NCBI RefSeq assembly: GCF_041435335.1
Contig: NZ_CP108430.1
Location: 5,183,001-5,247,000 of the forward strand
DNA from: Streptomyces sp. NBC_01283
Lineage (GTDB): Bacteria; Actinomycetota; Actinomycetes; Streptomycetales; Streptomycetaceae
Length of the DNA stretch: 64,000 nucleotides
Direction: 5' to 3'
The translations under genes were made by a program, and so were the position numbers. Below are positions 34,463 to 43,639 of the stretch, piece after piece (positions within the stretch are counted from its first letter, which is position 1; each line of letters opens with the position of its first letter). The notes under the pieces are model-generated. The model was not told the DNA's origin. It saw nothing but the letters and a program-made list of their open reading frames with translations, and did no database searches.

Positions 34463-36820
34463 GTGGTGGATCAGCTGACGCAGCACGATCCGAGGCGGAT
34501 CGGTCCGTTCGAGGTGCTCGGCCGGCTCGGAGCCGGTGGCATGGGCCTTGTCTACCTCGCGCGCTCCGCGTCAGGGCGGCGCGTGGCGATCAAGACGGTC
34601 AGGACCGAGCTCGCCGAGGACCAGCTGTTCCGCGTCCGCTTCACGCGCGAGGTCGAGGCGGCACGGGCCGTGTCCGGTTTCTACACGGCCGCCGTCGTGG
34701 ACGCCGACCCGCGCGCGGCCGTGCCGTGGCTGGCCACCGCCTATGTGCCCGCCCCCTCGCTCGAAGAAATAGTGAATGAACACGGGCCGCTGCCCACCCA
34801 GGCCGTGCGCTGGCTCGCGGCCGGCGTCGCCGAGGCCCTGGAGTCCATCCACGGCGCGGGCCTCGTCCACCGTGACCTCAAGCCGTCGAACGTCCTCGTG
34901 GTGGAGGACGGCCCGCGTGTGATCGACTTCGGCATCGCGTCCGGCGTCTCCAACACCCGTCTGACCATGACGAACGTCGCCGTCGGCACGCCCGCCTACA
35001 TGTCGCCCGAGCAGGCGAAGGACTCGCGCAGCGTCACCGGCGCCAGCGACGTCTTCTCGCTCGGCTCGATGCTCGTCTTCGCCGCCACCGGGCACGCGCC
35101 CTTCCACGGGGCGAACCCCGTCGAGACCGTCTTCATGCTGCTGCGCGAGGGTCCTGACCTGGCAGGACTCCCGGACGAGCTCCGTCCGCTCATCGAGACC
35201 TGCATGCAGATGGAGGCGGTGCTGCGGCCCAGCCCCGCCGACCTCCAGGCCCAGCTCGCCCCGCACCTCTTCGCCTCGGAGAGCGAGGACGGCGACAGCG
35301 GCACGGCGTCCGCCTGGCTCCCGGAGCGGGCCGTCGCGCTCATCGAGGCCCGCCGAGGCGGGCGTCCGCCCGCGCGGGCCGCGCTCGCCTCATCGGGCCG
35401 CAGCGGCGGCCGAGGCGGCGCCCCCGCCGTCGCCCCACCCCCTCCGCGGCACGCACCGCCGGCCCCGCCGACGCAGCCGCCCCCCTTCGGGGCCGTGCCG
35501 GACGCCGGGCCCGTGCACCTCGCGGGGGCGAAGGTGCCGATCGGACCCGGCCCCCGGGTGGCCGACGCACGCGCCGCCGTCAGCTCGGTGCCCGTCGACA
35601 CCGGGCTCGCCGCCTCCTGGTCGCGGTCCAGGGCCGTGACGAACGGCGCCGACCCCGTGGTGCCCGCCCCCGCCGCCGCGCCGGACGCGGGGGCCGCCTG
35701 GCGGCCGTGGCGCTTCCGGATGTCGAACGACGTCTGGGGTACGCCCGCCGTCGCGGGGAACCTCGTGTACGTCACGTCCTTCGAGGTGCACGCCCTGGAC
35801 GTCGGCACGGGCCGCCGCAGCTTCAAGACCCGGGACGTCGCCTGGTCCATGGGCGTCGCCGACGGACGCATCCACGCCTCGGACGGCCCCACGCTCTACG
35901 CCCTCGACGGCGCCGACGGCACCGACCTGTGGCGTCTGAACACCGATGCCTGGGTGTACTCCCTGCAGGCTGACCGCGGCACCGTCGTCACCGGGACGCG
36001 CGGCGGCGGCGTACAGGCCTGGGAGGCCGCGAACGGCGAGAAGCTCTGGGAGATCACCGGGGCCCAGACCGACTTCGAGACCCCCGAGGCGGGACCCGTC
36101 GTCCACGACGGCACGGTCTACGTCTGGAAGGACGCGCGCCTGCGCGCCCTGGAGGCCCGCACGGGCGACGAGCGCTGGTCGTACCCCGTCGGCGACGCGG
36201 CATCCTGCGGCGGCGTCCCGGTGCGGCTCGCCCCCGCCCAGGACGGGTACGTGTACGTGTCCGCGGGCACCCGGGTCCTCGCGATCGACGTGGTCGGCGG
36301 GCATGTCCGCTGGCACTTCGAGGCACCCGCCGCCTTCCTGTGCCCGCCCGCGTTCGCGCCGGGCCCCGCCGTCACCGGCGGCGGCGTGTACCTGGCCGAC
36401 TACCTCGGCACCGTGTACGCCCTCGACGCCACGGACGGCCGTGACCGCTGGCGCATCGCCACGGAGTCCCGGGCGTCGATCGAGCCGGTGCTCGTCGCCG
36501 ACGGGCACGTCCACGTCGGCAGCGGCAAGGGGCTCTACACCCTGGACGCGGTGACGGGCACGCCGAAATGGCGCTTCCAGGCCGGCGGCGAGGTCGTCGG
36601 CACACCCGTCGTCGCCGACCGGCGGATCCACTTCGGGTCGACGGACCACCTGCTGTACACGCTCAAGGCGGACGACGGCCGCCTGCGCTGGAAGCTGGCC
36701 ACGGGCGGCGAGATCACCGGGGCGCCGGTGGTGCGGGACGGCGTCGTGTACGCGTGCAGCAAGGACCGGTGCGTGTACGCGCTGGACGCCGAGCGGGGGA
36801 CCGGCACGGCTCGGTCGTAG
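34463..36820 (+). CDS. afsK: Serine/threonine protein kinase AfsK
   Basis: 785 residues from the GTG at 34463; the GTGs at 34451 and 34466 are alternatives, and GGGGAGG at 34445-34451 favours the later ones. It has a kinase domain (about 10-270): GRLGAGGMGLVYLA, VAIK lysine, GLVHRDLKPSNVLV, VIDFGIA and activation loop TMTNVAVGTPAYMSPEQ. A Pro/Ala-rich linker follows, then a seven-bladed PQQ-type propeller with repeated YALDAxDGxxRWR units. No transmembrane helix is obvious. Sequence and order match S. coelicolor AfsK as I recall it, which phosphorylates AfsR and affects polar growth. Here afsR lies ~12 kb away rather than close by. Confidence 0.94.
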   Translation: MVDQLTQHDPRRIGPFEVLGRLGAGGMGLVYLARSASGRRVAIKTVRTELAEDQLFRVRFTREVEAARAVSGFYTAAVVDADPRAAVPWLATAYVPAPSLEEIVNEHGPLPTQAVRWLAAGVAEALESIHGAGLVHRDLKPSNVLVVEDGPRVIDFGIASGVSNTRLTMTNVAVGTPAYMSPEQAKDSRSVTGASDVFSLGSMLVFAATGHAPFHGANPVETVFMLLREGPDLAGLPDELRPLIETCMQMEAVLRPSPADLQAQLAPHLFASESEDGDSGTASAWLPERAVALIEARRGGRPPARAALASSGRSGGRGGAPAVAPPPPRHAPPAPPTQPPPFGAVPDAGPVHLAGAKVPIGPGPRVADARAAVSSVPVDTGLAASWSRSRAVTNGADPVVPAPAAAPDAGAAWRPWRFRMSNDVWGTPAVAGNLVYVTSFEVHALDVGTGRRSFKTRDVAWSMGVADGRIHASDGPTLYALDGADGTDLWRLNTDAWVYSLQADRGTVVTGTRGGGVQAWEAANGEKLWEITGAQTDFETPEAGPVVHDGTVYVWKDARLRALEARTGDERWSYPVGDAASCGGVPVRLAPAQDGYVYVSAGTRVLAIDVVGGHVRWHFEAPAAFLCPPAFAPGPAVTGGGVYLADYLGTVYALDATDGRDRWRIATESRASIEPVLVADGHVHVGSGKGLYTLDAVTGTPKWRFQAGGEVVGTPVVADRRIHFGSTDHLLYTLKADDGRLRWKLATGGEITGAPVVRDGVVYACSKDRCVYALDAERGTGTARS

Positions 36821-36973
36821 GCGCGGGCCCTGGTGGCGTCGTCGCCGTGACGGCCGTCGTGCCAGCTTTGGAAGGGGTCCGGACGGCGGCCGTCCACTCG
36901 TGACGTTACGCCGAGTGCATGAACGTCGCCAGGCGACGGCCGGGGCCCGGTACGCCCCTCACCTCGCCACGCC

Positions 36974-37759
36974 TCACCTCGTACGGAAGCCGGGGCTGCG
37001 GCCCGTGAAGAGGCCCGCCTGCCGCTCCGGGGGCAGGTTGCCGAGCGCGATGAGGTGCGGCGCCTGGGCCAGGGCCTGGGTGCGGGCAGCCTCCTTCGCC
37101 GACCAGAGCGCTCGCACGGTGCCCTGGACCGGCTCGGTCGGGCACGCGGCGATGACCTCGGCCGCACGGGTGGCGGCCGTCAACAGGTCGGTGGACGCGG
37201 TGACTTCGGAGACCAGGCCCGTCTCGTACGCCCGCCGGGCGGAGATCCGCTCGGCCGTGCCCATCAGCGACATCCTGGCGACCTCGCCGATCGGCATGCG
37301 CTGCGCCATGAGGATCGCCTCGTACGCGCTGACCATCCCGTAGGTGGTGTGCGGGTCGAAGAACGTGGCGTGCTCGGCGGCGATGATGAACTCCGCCTCG
37401 CCCAGGAGATAGAAGGCGCCGCCGCACGCCATGCCGTTTACGGCGGCGATGAGCGGCTTCCACAGGTCGTTCGCCTTGGGTCCGATGGTCAGGAGCGGAT
37501 CGTCCATCGAGTACGGGGAGCCGGGCTGCGGGACGTCCGTGTCGCGGTCGATGCCGGTGCAGAACGCCTTCTCCCCGGCGCCGGTGAGGACGATCGCGCG
37601 TACGGAGTCGTCGAAGCGGAACTCCCGCCAGGTGGAGGTGAGTTGCTCGGCTGTCTCGGGGTCGATGGCGTTGTGCCGGGCGGGGCGGTCGAGGGTGACG
37701 ACCGCGACGCCCGTGTCCTTGTCGGTCTCCGTGCGCAGGGCGCTCGCGGCAGCCGTCAT
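36974..37759 (-). CDS. Enoyl-CoA hydratase/isomerase family protein
   Basis: 261 residues. The ATG overlaps the stop of the DUF35 gene (ATGA). Crotonase motifs: VVTLDRPARHNAIDPETAEQ, GEKAFCTGIDRDTD, AVNGMACGGAFYLLGEAEFI and FFDPHTTYGMVSAYEAILMA. The usual acidic residues of classical hydratases are not all in place, and the GIDRD segment is unusual, so it may be an isomerase, thioesterase or hydrolase of the fold. It is the last gene of the operon thiolase-like - DUF35 - crotonase, read from the operators at 39511-39552. Confidence 0.9.
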   Translation of the reverse strand: MTAAASALRTETDKDTGVAVVTLDRPARHNAIDPETAEQLTSTWREFRFDDSVRAIVLTGAGEKAFCTGIDRDTDVPQPGSPYSMDDPLLTIGPKANDLWKPLIAAVNGMACGGAFYLLGEAEFIIAAEHATFFDPHTTYGMVSAYEAILMAQRMPIGEVARMSLMGTAERISARRAYETGLVSEVTASTDLLTAATRAAEVIAACPTEPVQGTVRALWSAKEAARTQALAQAPHLIALGNLPPERQAGLFTGRSPGFRTR

Positions 37760-38214
37760 GGCCGCTCCAGGAGCCAGCGGGGCATCGCGATGCCGTCCAC
37801 ATCGGTGAACGCGACCTGCACCTTCGCCCCGATGCGGAGACGGTCGGGATCGACGGAGTTCAGCGCGGCCTCCGGGGCGGCGACGAGGTTGCCGACGAGA
37901 CGGATGTGCGGGGCATCGGCCAGCTCGACGATGATCGCGTTGTACGGGGCCTGCGCGGCGTAGGCGGGGAGCAGGGGCGGATGCGGGCGGACGTAGGACC
38001 AGATGCGGCCCCGGCCGCTCATCCTGCGCCACTCGCTGTCGAAGGACTGGCAGTGGGGGCAGCAGGGCCTGGGCGGGAACCGGAGCTCGCCGCAGGCGGT
38101 GCAGGCTTGGATTCTCAGTTCGCCCTGGGCGGCGTACTGCCAGAAGGGGGCGCCGTCCGTGTCGATGGTGGGGGTCAGCAGGGGCTCGGTCGTCGAGGTT
38201 GTCGCGTCTGCCAT
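37756..38214 (-). CDS. DUF35 OB-fold protein with zinc ribbon (second copy)
   Basis: 152 residues from the ATG at 38214; a start 72 bp upstream would add a low-complexity leader. Zinc ribbon CTACGELRFPPRPCCPHC, then OB-fold SGRGRIWSYVRPHPPLLPAY and APYNAIIVELADAPHIRLVG. It lies directly between a thiolase-like gene and a crotonase, the classical setting of a DUF35/thiolase acyl-CoA-processing complex. Compared with the copy at 27901 this one sits in a tight operon with its presumed partner. Confidence 0.9.
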   Translation of the reverse strand: MADATTSTTEPLLTPTIDTDGAPFWQYAAQGELRIQACTACGELRFPPRPCCPHCQSFDSEWRRMSGRGRIWSYVRPHPPLLPAYAAQAPYNAIIVELADAPHIRLVGNLVAAPEAALNSVDPDRLRIGAKVQVAFTDVDGIAMPRWLLERP

Positions 38215-38298
38215 GTGGCTGGCCTCTTTCGGGTGCGGGATGCGTCGTGGTTGCTCGCGCTCACGCGGCGGAGCCGCGGATGTCACAGCCTCGCGCCC

Positions 38299-39450
38299 CT
38301 AGGGGGCCCGCAGCAGTACCGCCGACGTCGGGACTCCCTCGCCCGCCGTGACCAGGCACGTCGACGCGTTCGGCACCTGGGCCGTGCTCGTGCCCCGCAG
38401 CTGCTTCACGCCCTCGTTGATGAGGTTGAAGCCGTGGACGTAGGCCTCGCTCAGGCCGCCGCCCCCGGTGTTGATCGGCAGGCGGCCCCCGCTCTCCAGT
38501 GCGCCGCCCTCGGTGAACGCGCCGCCCTCGCCGCGCCCGCAGAACCCGTACCCCTCAAGGGACAGCGGGATGAGCGGGGTGAACGCGTCGTAGATCTGCG
38601 CCACGTCCACGTCCTCCGGCGAGAAGTCCGCCTGCTTCCAGAGCTGGCGGGCCGCCGTCCACGCGGGACCCGTCAGCGGGTCGTCGTTCCAGTAGTTGAC
38701 CATCCCGTGGTGCTGCGCGGGCAGCCCCTGGGCGACGGAGTGGACGTACACGGGCCTCTGCCGGCAGTCCCGCGCTCGCTCGGCGGACACGATGACGCAC
38801 GCCAACGCGCCGTCGGTCTCAAGGCAGTTGTCGAACAGACACAGCGGCTCGCTGATCCAGCGCGAGGACATGTACATCTCGCGGGTCAGCGGGCGTTCGT
38901 ACATCATCGCGGCCGGGTTCTGGTTCGCCCGGTTCCTGCACGCGAGGGCGACGTTGAAGAGGTGGTCGCGGGTCGCCCCGTACTCGTGCATGTAGCGGCG
39001 GGCCAGCATCCCGATCTCGTCGGCCGGGCGGAGCAGCCCGAAGGGGCGCGTCCACTGGGCGGGCGTGGGGAGTTGGACCGCCGTGTTCTTCCAGGGGCGC
39101 GGCCCGCTGCCGCGCTTGCGGGACCGCCACGCGATGCCGACGCTCGCCTGCCCGGTGGCGACGGCGGAGGCGAGGTGCGCGATGGTCGCGCAGGAACCGC
39201 CGCCCCCGTAGCCCACCTTGCTGAAGAACGTCACGTCGCCCGCGCCGATCGCCTTCGCGACCTCGACCTCGTCCGTCTCCTCCATCGTGTACGAGGCGAA
39301 CGCGTCCACCTCGGACGGCGCGATGCCCGCGTCGTCGAGCGCGGCGACGATCGCCCGGCACGCCAACGTCTTCTCGTCCTCGGGCAGTTGTTTGGCGAAG
39401 GCGGTCTGCCCGATCCCGACTATCGCTGTAGCGTCTTTGAGTGAAGCCAT
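38299..39450 (-). CDS. Thiolase-like / lipid-transfer protein (second copy)
   Basis: 383 residues from the ATG at 39450; an upstream ATG at 39495 adds a Gly-rich leader. Thiolase fold: TAIVGIGQTAFAKQLPEDEK, FFSKVGYGGGGSCATIAHLA, RRYMHEYGATRDHLFNVALA, DVDVAQIYDAFTPLIPLSLE and INTGGGGLSEAYVHGFNLI. The nucleophile-region Cys (GGGGSCAT) is present, unlike the copy at 30284. It begins the operon thiolase-like - DUF35 - crotonase, and two operators lie between it and the divergent FadD3-like ligase. The inferred role is carbon-carbon cleavage of a CoA ester with the DUF35 partner. Confidence 0.9.
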   Translation of the reverse strand: MASLKDATAIVGIGQTAFAKQLPEDEKTLACRAIVAALDDAGIAPSEVDAFASYTMEETDEVEVAKAIGAGDVTFFSKVGYGGGGSCATIAHLASAVATGQASVGIAWRSRKRGSGPRPWKNTAVQLPTPAQWTRPFGLLRPADEIGMLARRYMHEYGATRDHLFNVALACRNRANQNPAAMMYERPLTREMYMSSRWISEPLCLFDNCLETDGALACVIVSAERARDCRQRPVYVHSVAQGLPAQHHGMVNYWNDDPLTGPAWTAARQLWKQADFSPEDVDVAQIYDAFTPLIPLSLEGYGFCGRGEGGAFTEGGALESGGRLPINTGGGGLSEAYVHGFNLINEGVKQLRGTSTAQVPNASTCLVTAGEGVPTSAVLLRAP

Positions 39451-39510
39451 GGGCAAGACACCTCCGCCACCGGCGAGGCCCCAGGGCTTCGCCATACGTC
39501 GTCCCGACTG

Positions 39511-39525
39511 CTGACAGCGCGTCAG
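39511..39525. promoter_or_regulatory. Predicted TetR operator CTGACAGCGCGTCAG
   Basis: Perfect outer arms, 60 bp before the thiolase-like start on the minus side. Confidence 0.75.
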
Positions 39526-39537
39526 GTTACAGCTAAT

Positions 39538-39552
39538 CTGACGGATAGTCAG
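39538..39552. promoter_or_regulatory. Predicted TetR operator CTGACGGATAGTCAG
   Basis: Perfect outer arms, 23 bp before the FadD3-like start. The pair is spaced 27 bp centre to centre across the divergent promoter. Confidence 0.78.
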
Positions 39553-39575
39553 CTACTGCGGCGGAGGGGCTTGCG

Positions 39576-41180
39576 ATGCGCGGCGACCTGGAGTGGGGCA
39601 GCATCCCGGGACTGGTCCGGGCGGCAGCCGAGCGGTACGGCGACCGGGAGGCGGTCGTCGAGGGCCGCACCCGCGTCACGTACGCCGAGCTCGGCCGACG
39701 CGTGGAGCGGGCCGCCGCCGCGTGCATGGCGAACGGCGTCAACTCCGGTGACCGGGTGGCCGTCTGGGCGCCCAACACCCTGGACTGGATCGTCTCGGCG
39801 CTCGGCGCGGTGTCGGCGGGCGCGGTCCTGGTCCCCCTCAACACCCGCTTCAAGGGCGCGGAGGCGTCCTACGTACTGCAACGCAGCCGGGCGAAGCTGC
39901 TCTTCGTGACGGGCACGTTCCTCGGCACGTCGTACGTGGCCTCGCTGCGCCGGGCCGCCGCGGACGGAAAGGGGAAAGGCCCCCTGCCGGGCCTTCCGCA
40001 CCTGGAGCAGGTGGTGGTCCTGTCCGACGACGCCCCGGAGGACTTCCGCACGTGGAAGGACTTCATGGCCAGCGGCGACGGGGTACGGGGCGAGGACGTA
40101 CGGGCCAGGGCGGACGGCGTCGAGAGCACCGCACCCTCGGACATCGTCTACACGTCGGGCACGACCGGCCGCCCCAAGGGCGCGATCATCACCCACGCCC
40201 AGACCTTGCGCTGCTACAGCATCTGGAGCGAACTGGCGGGCCTGCGCGAGGGCGACCGCTACCTGATCGTGAACCCCTTCTTCCACACCTTCGGCTACAA
40301 GGCGGGCATCATCGCCTGCCTGATGCGCGGCGCGACGATGATCCCGCAGCCGGTCTTCAACGTGGACACCGTCCTGGCCAACGTCGCGGCGGAACGCATC
40401 TCGGTCCTCCCGGGCCCGCCCACCCTGCACCAGTCGCTCCTCGACCACCCCGCCCGCGACCAGCACGACCTGACGGCCCTGCGCCTGGTCGTGACGGGCG
40501 CGGCGGTGGTCCCCCTGCAACTGGTCGAGCGCCTGCGCACCGAACTGCACATCGCCACGGTCCTGACGGCGTACGGCCTCTCCGAGGCCAGCGGCATCGT
40601 CACCATGTGCCGCCAGGGAGACGCCGCCCGGGTCATCGCGTCGACCTCGGGCCGGGCCATCCCGGACACGGAGGTACGAGTGGTGAGCCCCGGCGGCGAG
40701 GACCTTTCCCCGGGCCACGCGGGAGAGGTCCTCGTACGCGGACACAACGTCATGCAGGGCTACTTCGAGGACCCGGCGGAGACGAAGAAGGCGGTCACCC
40801 CGGACGGCTGGCTGCGGACGGGCGATGTCGGCGTCCTGGACGAGGCGGGCAACCTCCGCATCACGGACCGGATCAAGGACATGTTCATAGTCGGCGGCTT
40901 CAACGCCTACCCGGCAGAGATCGAGCAACTGATCGGCGTACACCCGCAGGTGGCGGACGTGGCGGTGATCGGCGTCCCGGATCCGCGGCTCGGCGAGGTG
41001 GGCAAGGCGTACGTGGTGCGGCGGCCCGGGGCGGTCCTCACCTCCGACGACCTGATCGCCTGGTCCCGCCGCGAGATGGCGAACTACAAGGTCCCCAGGG
41101 AGATCGAATTCGTCACGGAACTGCCGAGGAATGCGAGCGGGAAGGTCCTGAAACAGGAACTGCGGTGCAGCAAGGGGTAG
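39576..41180 (+). CDS. Acyl-CoA ligase, FadD3-like (steroid ring C/D acid activation type)
   Basis: 534 residues from the ATG at 39576, with GCGGAGGGG upstream. ANL motifs: VYTSGTTGRPKGAI, NPFFHTFGYKAGIIACL, VLPGPPTLHQSLLDHPA, TAYGLSEASG, GDVGVLDEAGNLRITDRIKD and the terminal NASGKVLKQEL Lys. From memory, several segments are nearly the same as M. tuberculosis FadD3, which activates the indane propionate (HIP) left after steroid A/B-ring degradation. I therefore infer a bicyclic or alicyclic propionate substrate. The divergent thiolase operon and two operators support co-regulation. Confidence 0.9.
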   Translation: MRGDLEWGSIPGLVRAAAERYGDREAVVEGRTRVTYAELGRRVERAAAACMANGVNSGDRVAVWAPNTLDWIVSALGAVSAGAVLVPLNTRFKGAEASYVLQRSRAKLLFVTGTFLGTSYVASLRRAAADGKGKGPLPGLPHLEQVVVLSDDAPEDFRTWKDFMASGDGVRGEDVRARADGVESTAPSDIVYTSGTTGRPKGAIITHAQTLRCYSIWSELAGLREGDRYLIVNPFFHTFGYKAGIIACLMRGATMIPQPVFNVDTVLANVAAERISVLPGPPTLHQSLLDHPARDQHDLTALRLVVTGAAVVPLQLVERLRTELHIATVLTAYGLSEASGIVTMCRQGDAARVIASTSGRAIPDTEVRVVSPGGEDLSPGHAGEVLVRGHNVMQGYFEDPAETKKAVTPDGWLRTGDVGVLDEAGNLRITDRIKDMFIVGGFNAYPAEIEQLIGVHPQVADVAVIGVPDPRLGEVGKAYVVRRPGAVLTSDDLIAWSRREMANYKVPREIEFVTELPRNASGKVLKQELRCSKG

Positions 41181-41219
41181 GTGCGGTCCGCTTCCCTCTG
41201 GTTCTCCGTCACCGCCTGT

Positions 41220-41600
41220 CTAACTACTCTCGCCGCGTTCGGCGGCGCTGCACTCGACGCAGAACTCATTGCCTTCCAGGTCGCTGAGAGTGACCCAGCC
41301 GCGCCCGTTGGGCTTGCGGTGATCGCCCACGACCTTCGCACCCAGCTCCAGGAGCCGCTCGACCTCCTCGTCACGGGTGCGGTCCTGCGGCTGAAGGTCT
41401 ATGTGCACGCGATTCTTGACGGACTTGGCGTCGGGCACGGTGACGAAGAGCAGAGTGACACCCTCGGCCGTGACGAGGGCTTCGGGATCCCCGGGAAAGT
41501 CGTCGTCGGCGATCTTCCCGCCGAGAACCCCGGCCCAGAAGGTGCCCTGACGATAGGCGTCGGAACAGTCGAACGTGAGGTGGCGCACGAGAGAGCTCAT
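41220..41600 (-). CDS. VOC/glyoxalase-fold protein
   Basis: 126 residues from the ATG at 41600. It has the vicinal-oxygen-chelate fold with two beta-alpha-beta-beta-beta halves: HLTFDCSDAYRQGTFWAGVL and NRVHIDLQPQDRTRDEEV, and the closing strand VTLSDLEGNEFCVECS. The His and Glu at metal-ligand positions are present, but members range from dioxygenases to resistance proteins, so function is not assignable. It converges with the FadD3-like gene and has no operator of its own. Confidence 0.82.
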   Translation of the reverse strand: MSSLVRHLTFDCSDAYRQGTFWAGVLGGKIADDDFPGDPEALVTAEGVTLLFVTVPDAKSVKNRVHIDLQPQDRTRDEEVERLLELGAKVVGDHRKPNGRGWVTLSDLEGNEFCVECSAAERGESS

Positions 41601-41763
41601 GCGCCGCACTATCGGGGAGGGGCGCGGGGGTGTCCAAAGGGTTTTCGGCTGCGGGGGGCGCTGTACTGCGCTGCACTGGTGAGCCATTTGCCGAATCGGC
41701 AAAGTTGCTCGCGGGTGGGGGAGGTGGGGGGACAGGATCAGGATCACGGCGTACGCGGTTGTT

Positions 41764-41848
41764 CTGTACGTGTACGTGTACGCGGACGTGTCCGTGGACG
41801 TGTCCGTGGATCCGGATTCCGGATTCCGGATTCCGGATTTCCGATTTC
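41764..41848. repeat. Run of three short tandem repeats before the epoxide hydrolase
   Basis: Successive blocks: GTACGT units, two copies of GGACGTGTCCGT, and about four GGATTCC units. They end 23 bp before the gene start, so copy-number change could alter promoter spacing. Confidence 0.7.
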
Positions 41849-41870
41849 TGACTTCGGTCCGGGAGGAAAC

Positions 41871-42869
41871 GTGACGCATTACCCGCAGCATCACCGACTG
41901 GTGGACGTCCCCGGTGGGCGGATCCATCTGGTGGAGCAGGGCACGGGCCCGCTCGTTCTCCTGGTGCACGGCTTTCCCGAGTCCTGGTACTCGTGGCGCC
42001 ACCAGCTCCCCGTGCTCGCCGAGGCGGGCTTCCGTGCGGTGGCGATCGACGTGCGTGGCTACGGGCGCTCGTCGAAGCCGCGTGAGGTGGCCGCGTACCG
42101 GATGACGGAGCATGTCGCCGACAACGTCGGGGTCGTACGCGCGCTGGGCGAGGAGTCCGCGACGATCGTGGGGCACGACTGGGGATCGGCCATCGCCGCC
42201 AACTCCGCGCTGCTCAAGCCGGATGTCTTCACCGCGGTGGGCCTGCTGAGCGTTCCGTACGCTCCGAGGAACGGCTTCCGGCCGACCGACGCCTTCGCGG
42301 CGATCGGCGGCGACGAGGAGTTCTACGTCAGCTACTTCCAGGAGGAGGGCAGGGCGGAGGCGGAGATCGAGCCTGATGTGCGTGGATGGCTCGCGGGGTT
42401 CTACGCGAGTCTCTCCGCCGACACGATGCCGTCGGCGGCCGACGGTCCGAGCCTCCACTTCGTGGCTCCGGGCGGAAGGATGTCGGACCGGTTCCCGGCT
42501 GGAGAGGGTCAGGCCGGTCACGCCGGTCAGCCCCTCCCCTCCTGGCTGACGGAGGCCGATCTCGACTTCTACGCGGCCGAGTTCGAGCGCACCGGCCTGA
42601 CCGGCGCGCTCAACCGCTACCGCAACGTCGACCGTGACTGGGAGGACCTTGCGGCGTGGGACGGGGCGCCGATCGTCCAGCCGTCACTGTTCATCGGCGG
42701 CGACCAGGACGCGTCGACGACGTGGCTGGCGGACGCGATCAAGGCGTACCCGGAGACCCTGCCCGGCCTGGCGTCCTCGCACATCCTCGAAGGCTGCGGG
42801 CACTGGGTGCAGCAGGAGCGGGCCTACGAGGTGAACCGGCTGCTCGTGGAGTGGCTGAAGGCGGTGTGA
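41871..42869 (+). CDS. Alpha/beta hydrolase, epoxide hydrolase type
   Basis: 332 residues from a GTG with an excellent GGGAGGAAAC ribosome site. Motifs of soluble epoxide hydrolases: LVHGFPESWYSWRHQLPVL (oxyanion HGFP), DVRGYGRSSKP, nucleophile GHDWGSAIA (Asp), lid Tyr residues and the catalytic His in EGCGHWVQQE. It opens an epoxide to a diol through an aspartyl ester. In the cluster it may handle an epoxide from a monooxygenase step, but no operator is present, so membership is uncertain. Confidence 0.92.
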   Translation: MTHYPQHHRLVDVPGGRIHLVEQGTGPLVLLVHGFPESWYSWRHQLPVLAEAGFRAVAIDVRGYGRSSKPREVAAYRMTEHVADNVGVVRALGEESATIVGHDWGSAIAANSALLKPDVFTAVGLLSVPYAPRNGFRPTDAFAAIGGDEEFYVSYFQEEGRAEAEIEPDVRGWLAGFYASLSADTMPSAADGPSLHFVAPGGRMSDRFPAGEGQAGHAGQPLPSWLTEADLDFYAAEFERTGLTGALNRYRNVDRDWEDLAAWDGAPIVQPSLFIGGDQDASTTWLADAIKAYPETLPGLASSHILEGCGHWVQQERAYEVNRLLVEWLKAV

Positions 42870-42939
42870 GGTTGTGTGGCGTGGCGGGACGTGTTGTGAC
42901 GGGACGTGGCGTGTGGCTGGGTGTCTGCGTGGCGTGAGG

Positions 42940-43551
42940 TCAGTGGCCGATGGGCGGTTCCATGCATCCGGTTTCCATGAAGGGGCCGTTGGCCTTCGCC
43001 TCAGAGTTGCTCGGCTGCACGAAGGCGGTGACGCAGGCGTCCTCGCGTACGCGTAGGCCGATCATGGTGCCCTCGGGGGTGACGTACTCGCCGTTCTCGT
43101 AGCGCGATCGCATCTCCTGGACGATGAGTTCGCCGCCGAGGACCTTGCCCTTGCCGCCGTACTCCACGACCTCGTACCCGAGCTCACCGGTGAGGGCTGC
43201 CCGCACGCTCTCCGGGTCCCATTTCCCCTTGCCGTGCAGGCGCTTGAGGACGGGCGCCATGCGGGCAGCCTCGGCCTGGGCCGCTTCCTCGCCCGCCGGG
43301 GACATGTCGCCGGGTTGGCGGTAGGCGTTGCTCTCCCCGTTGTGGGGTGCGCCGTCGACGACACCGGGTTCCACGTACGGGGAGGCGCCGCTGGACGCGC
43401 CGCTGTGGGAGGAGGTGGGGGAGGGTGCGGTGGGAGAGGCTGCGGTGGCGTCGTGCCGGGACGTGCCGCAGGCGGTGAGTGAGGTGATGGCGGCGCCCAT
43501 GAGGAGGACGGATGCCGTGCCGAGACGCCGCCGCTGCTTCGAGGTGACCAT
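42940..43551 (-). CDS. Putative lipoprotein, unknown function
   Basis: 203 residues. The signal sequence KQRRRLGTASVLLMGAAITS ends in the lipobox LTAC (Cys28), followed by a Ser/Thr/Pro linker. The C-terminal domain (about 85-203) has GKWDPESVRAALTGELGYEV, VLGGELIVQEMRSRYENGEY and two late Cys, all suggesting a small folded extracellular domain. I do not recognise the family. Confidence 0.82.
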   Translation of the reverse strand: MVTSKQRRRLGTASVLLMGAAITSLTACGTSRHDATAASPTAPSPTSSHSGASSGASPYVEPGVVDGAPHNGESNAYRQPGDMSPAGEEAAQAEAARMAPVLKRLHGKGKWDPESVRAALTGELGYEVVEYGGKGKVLGGELIVQEMRSRYENGEYVTPEGTMIGLRVREDACVTAFVQPSNSEAKANGPFMETGCMEPPIGH

Positions 43552-43639
43552 GCGGAGACTGTGTCAGGTGCAAGTCCCGCCCGGGACACGACCAGGACAC
43601 GGTCTGTGCTGAGGGCTGAGGGCTGAGGGCGGAGGGCGG

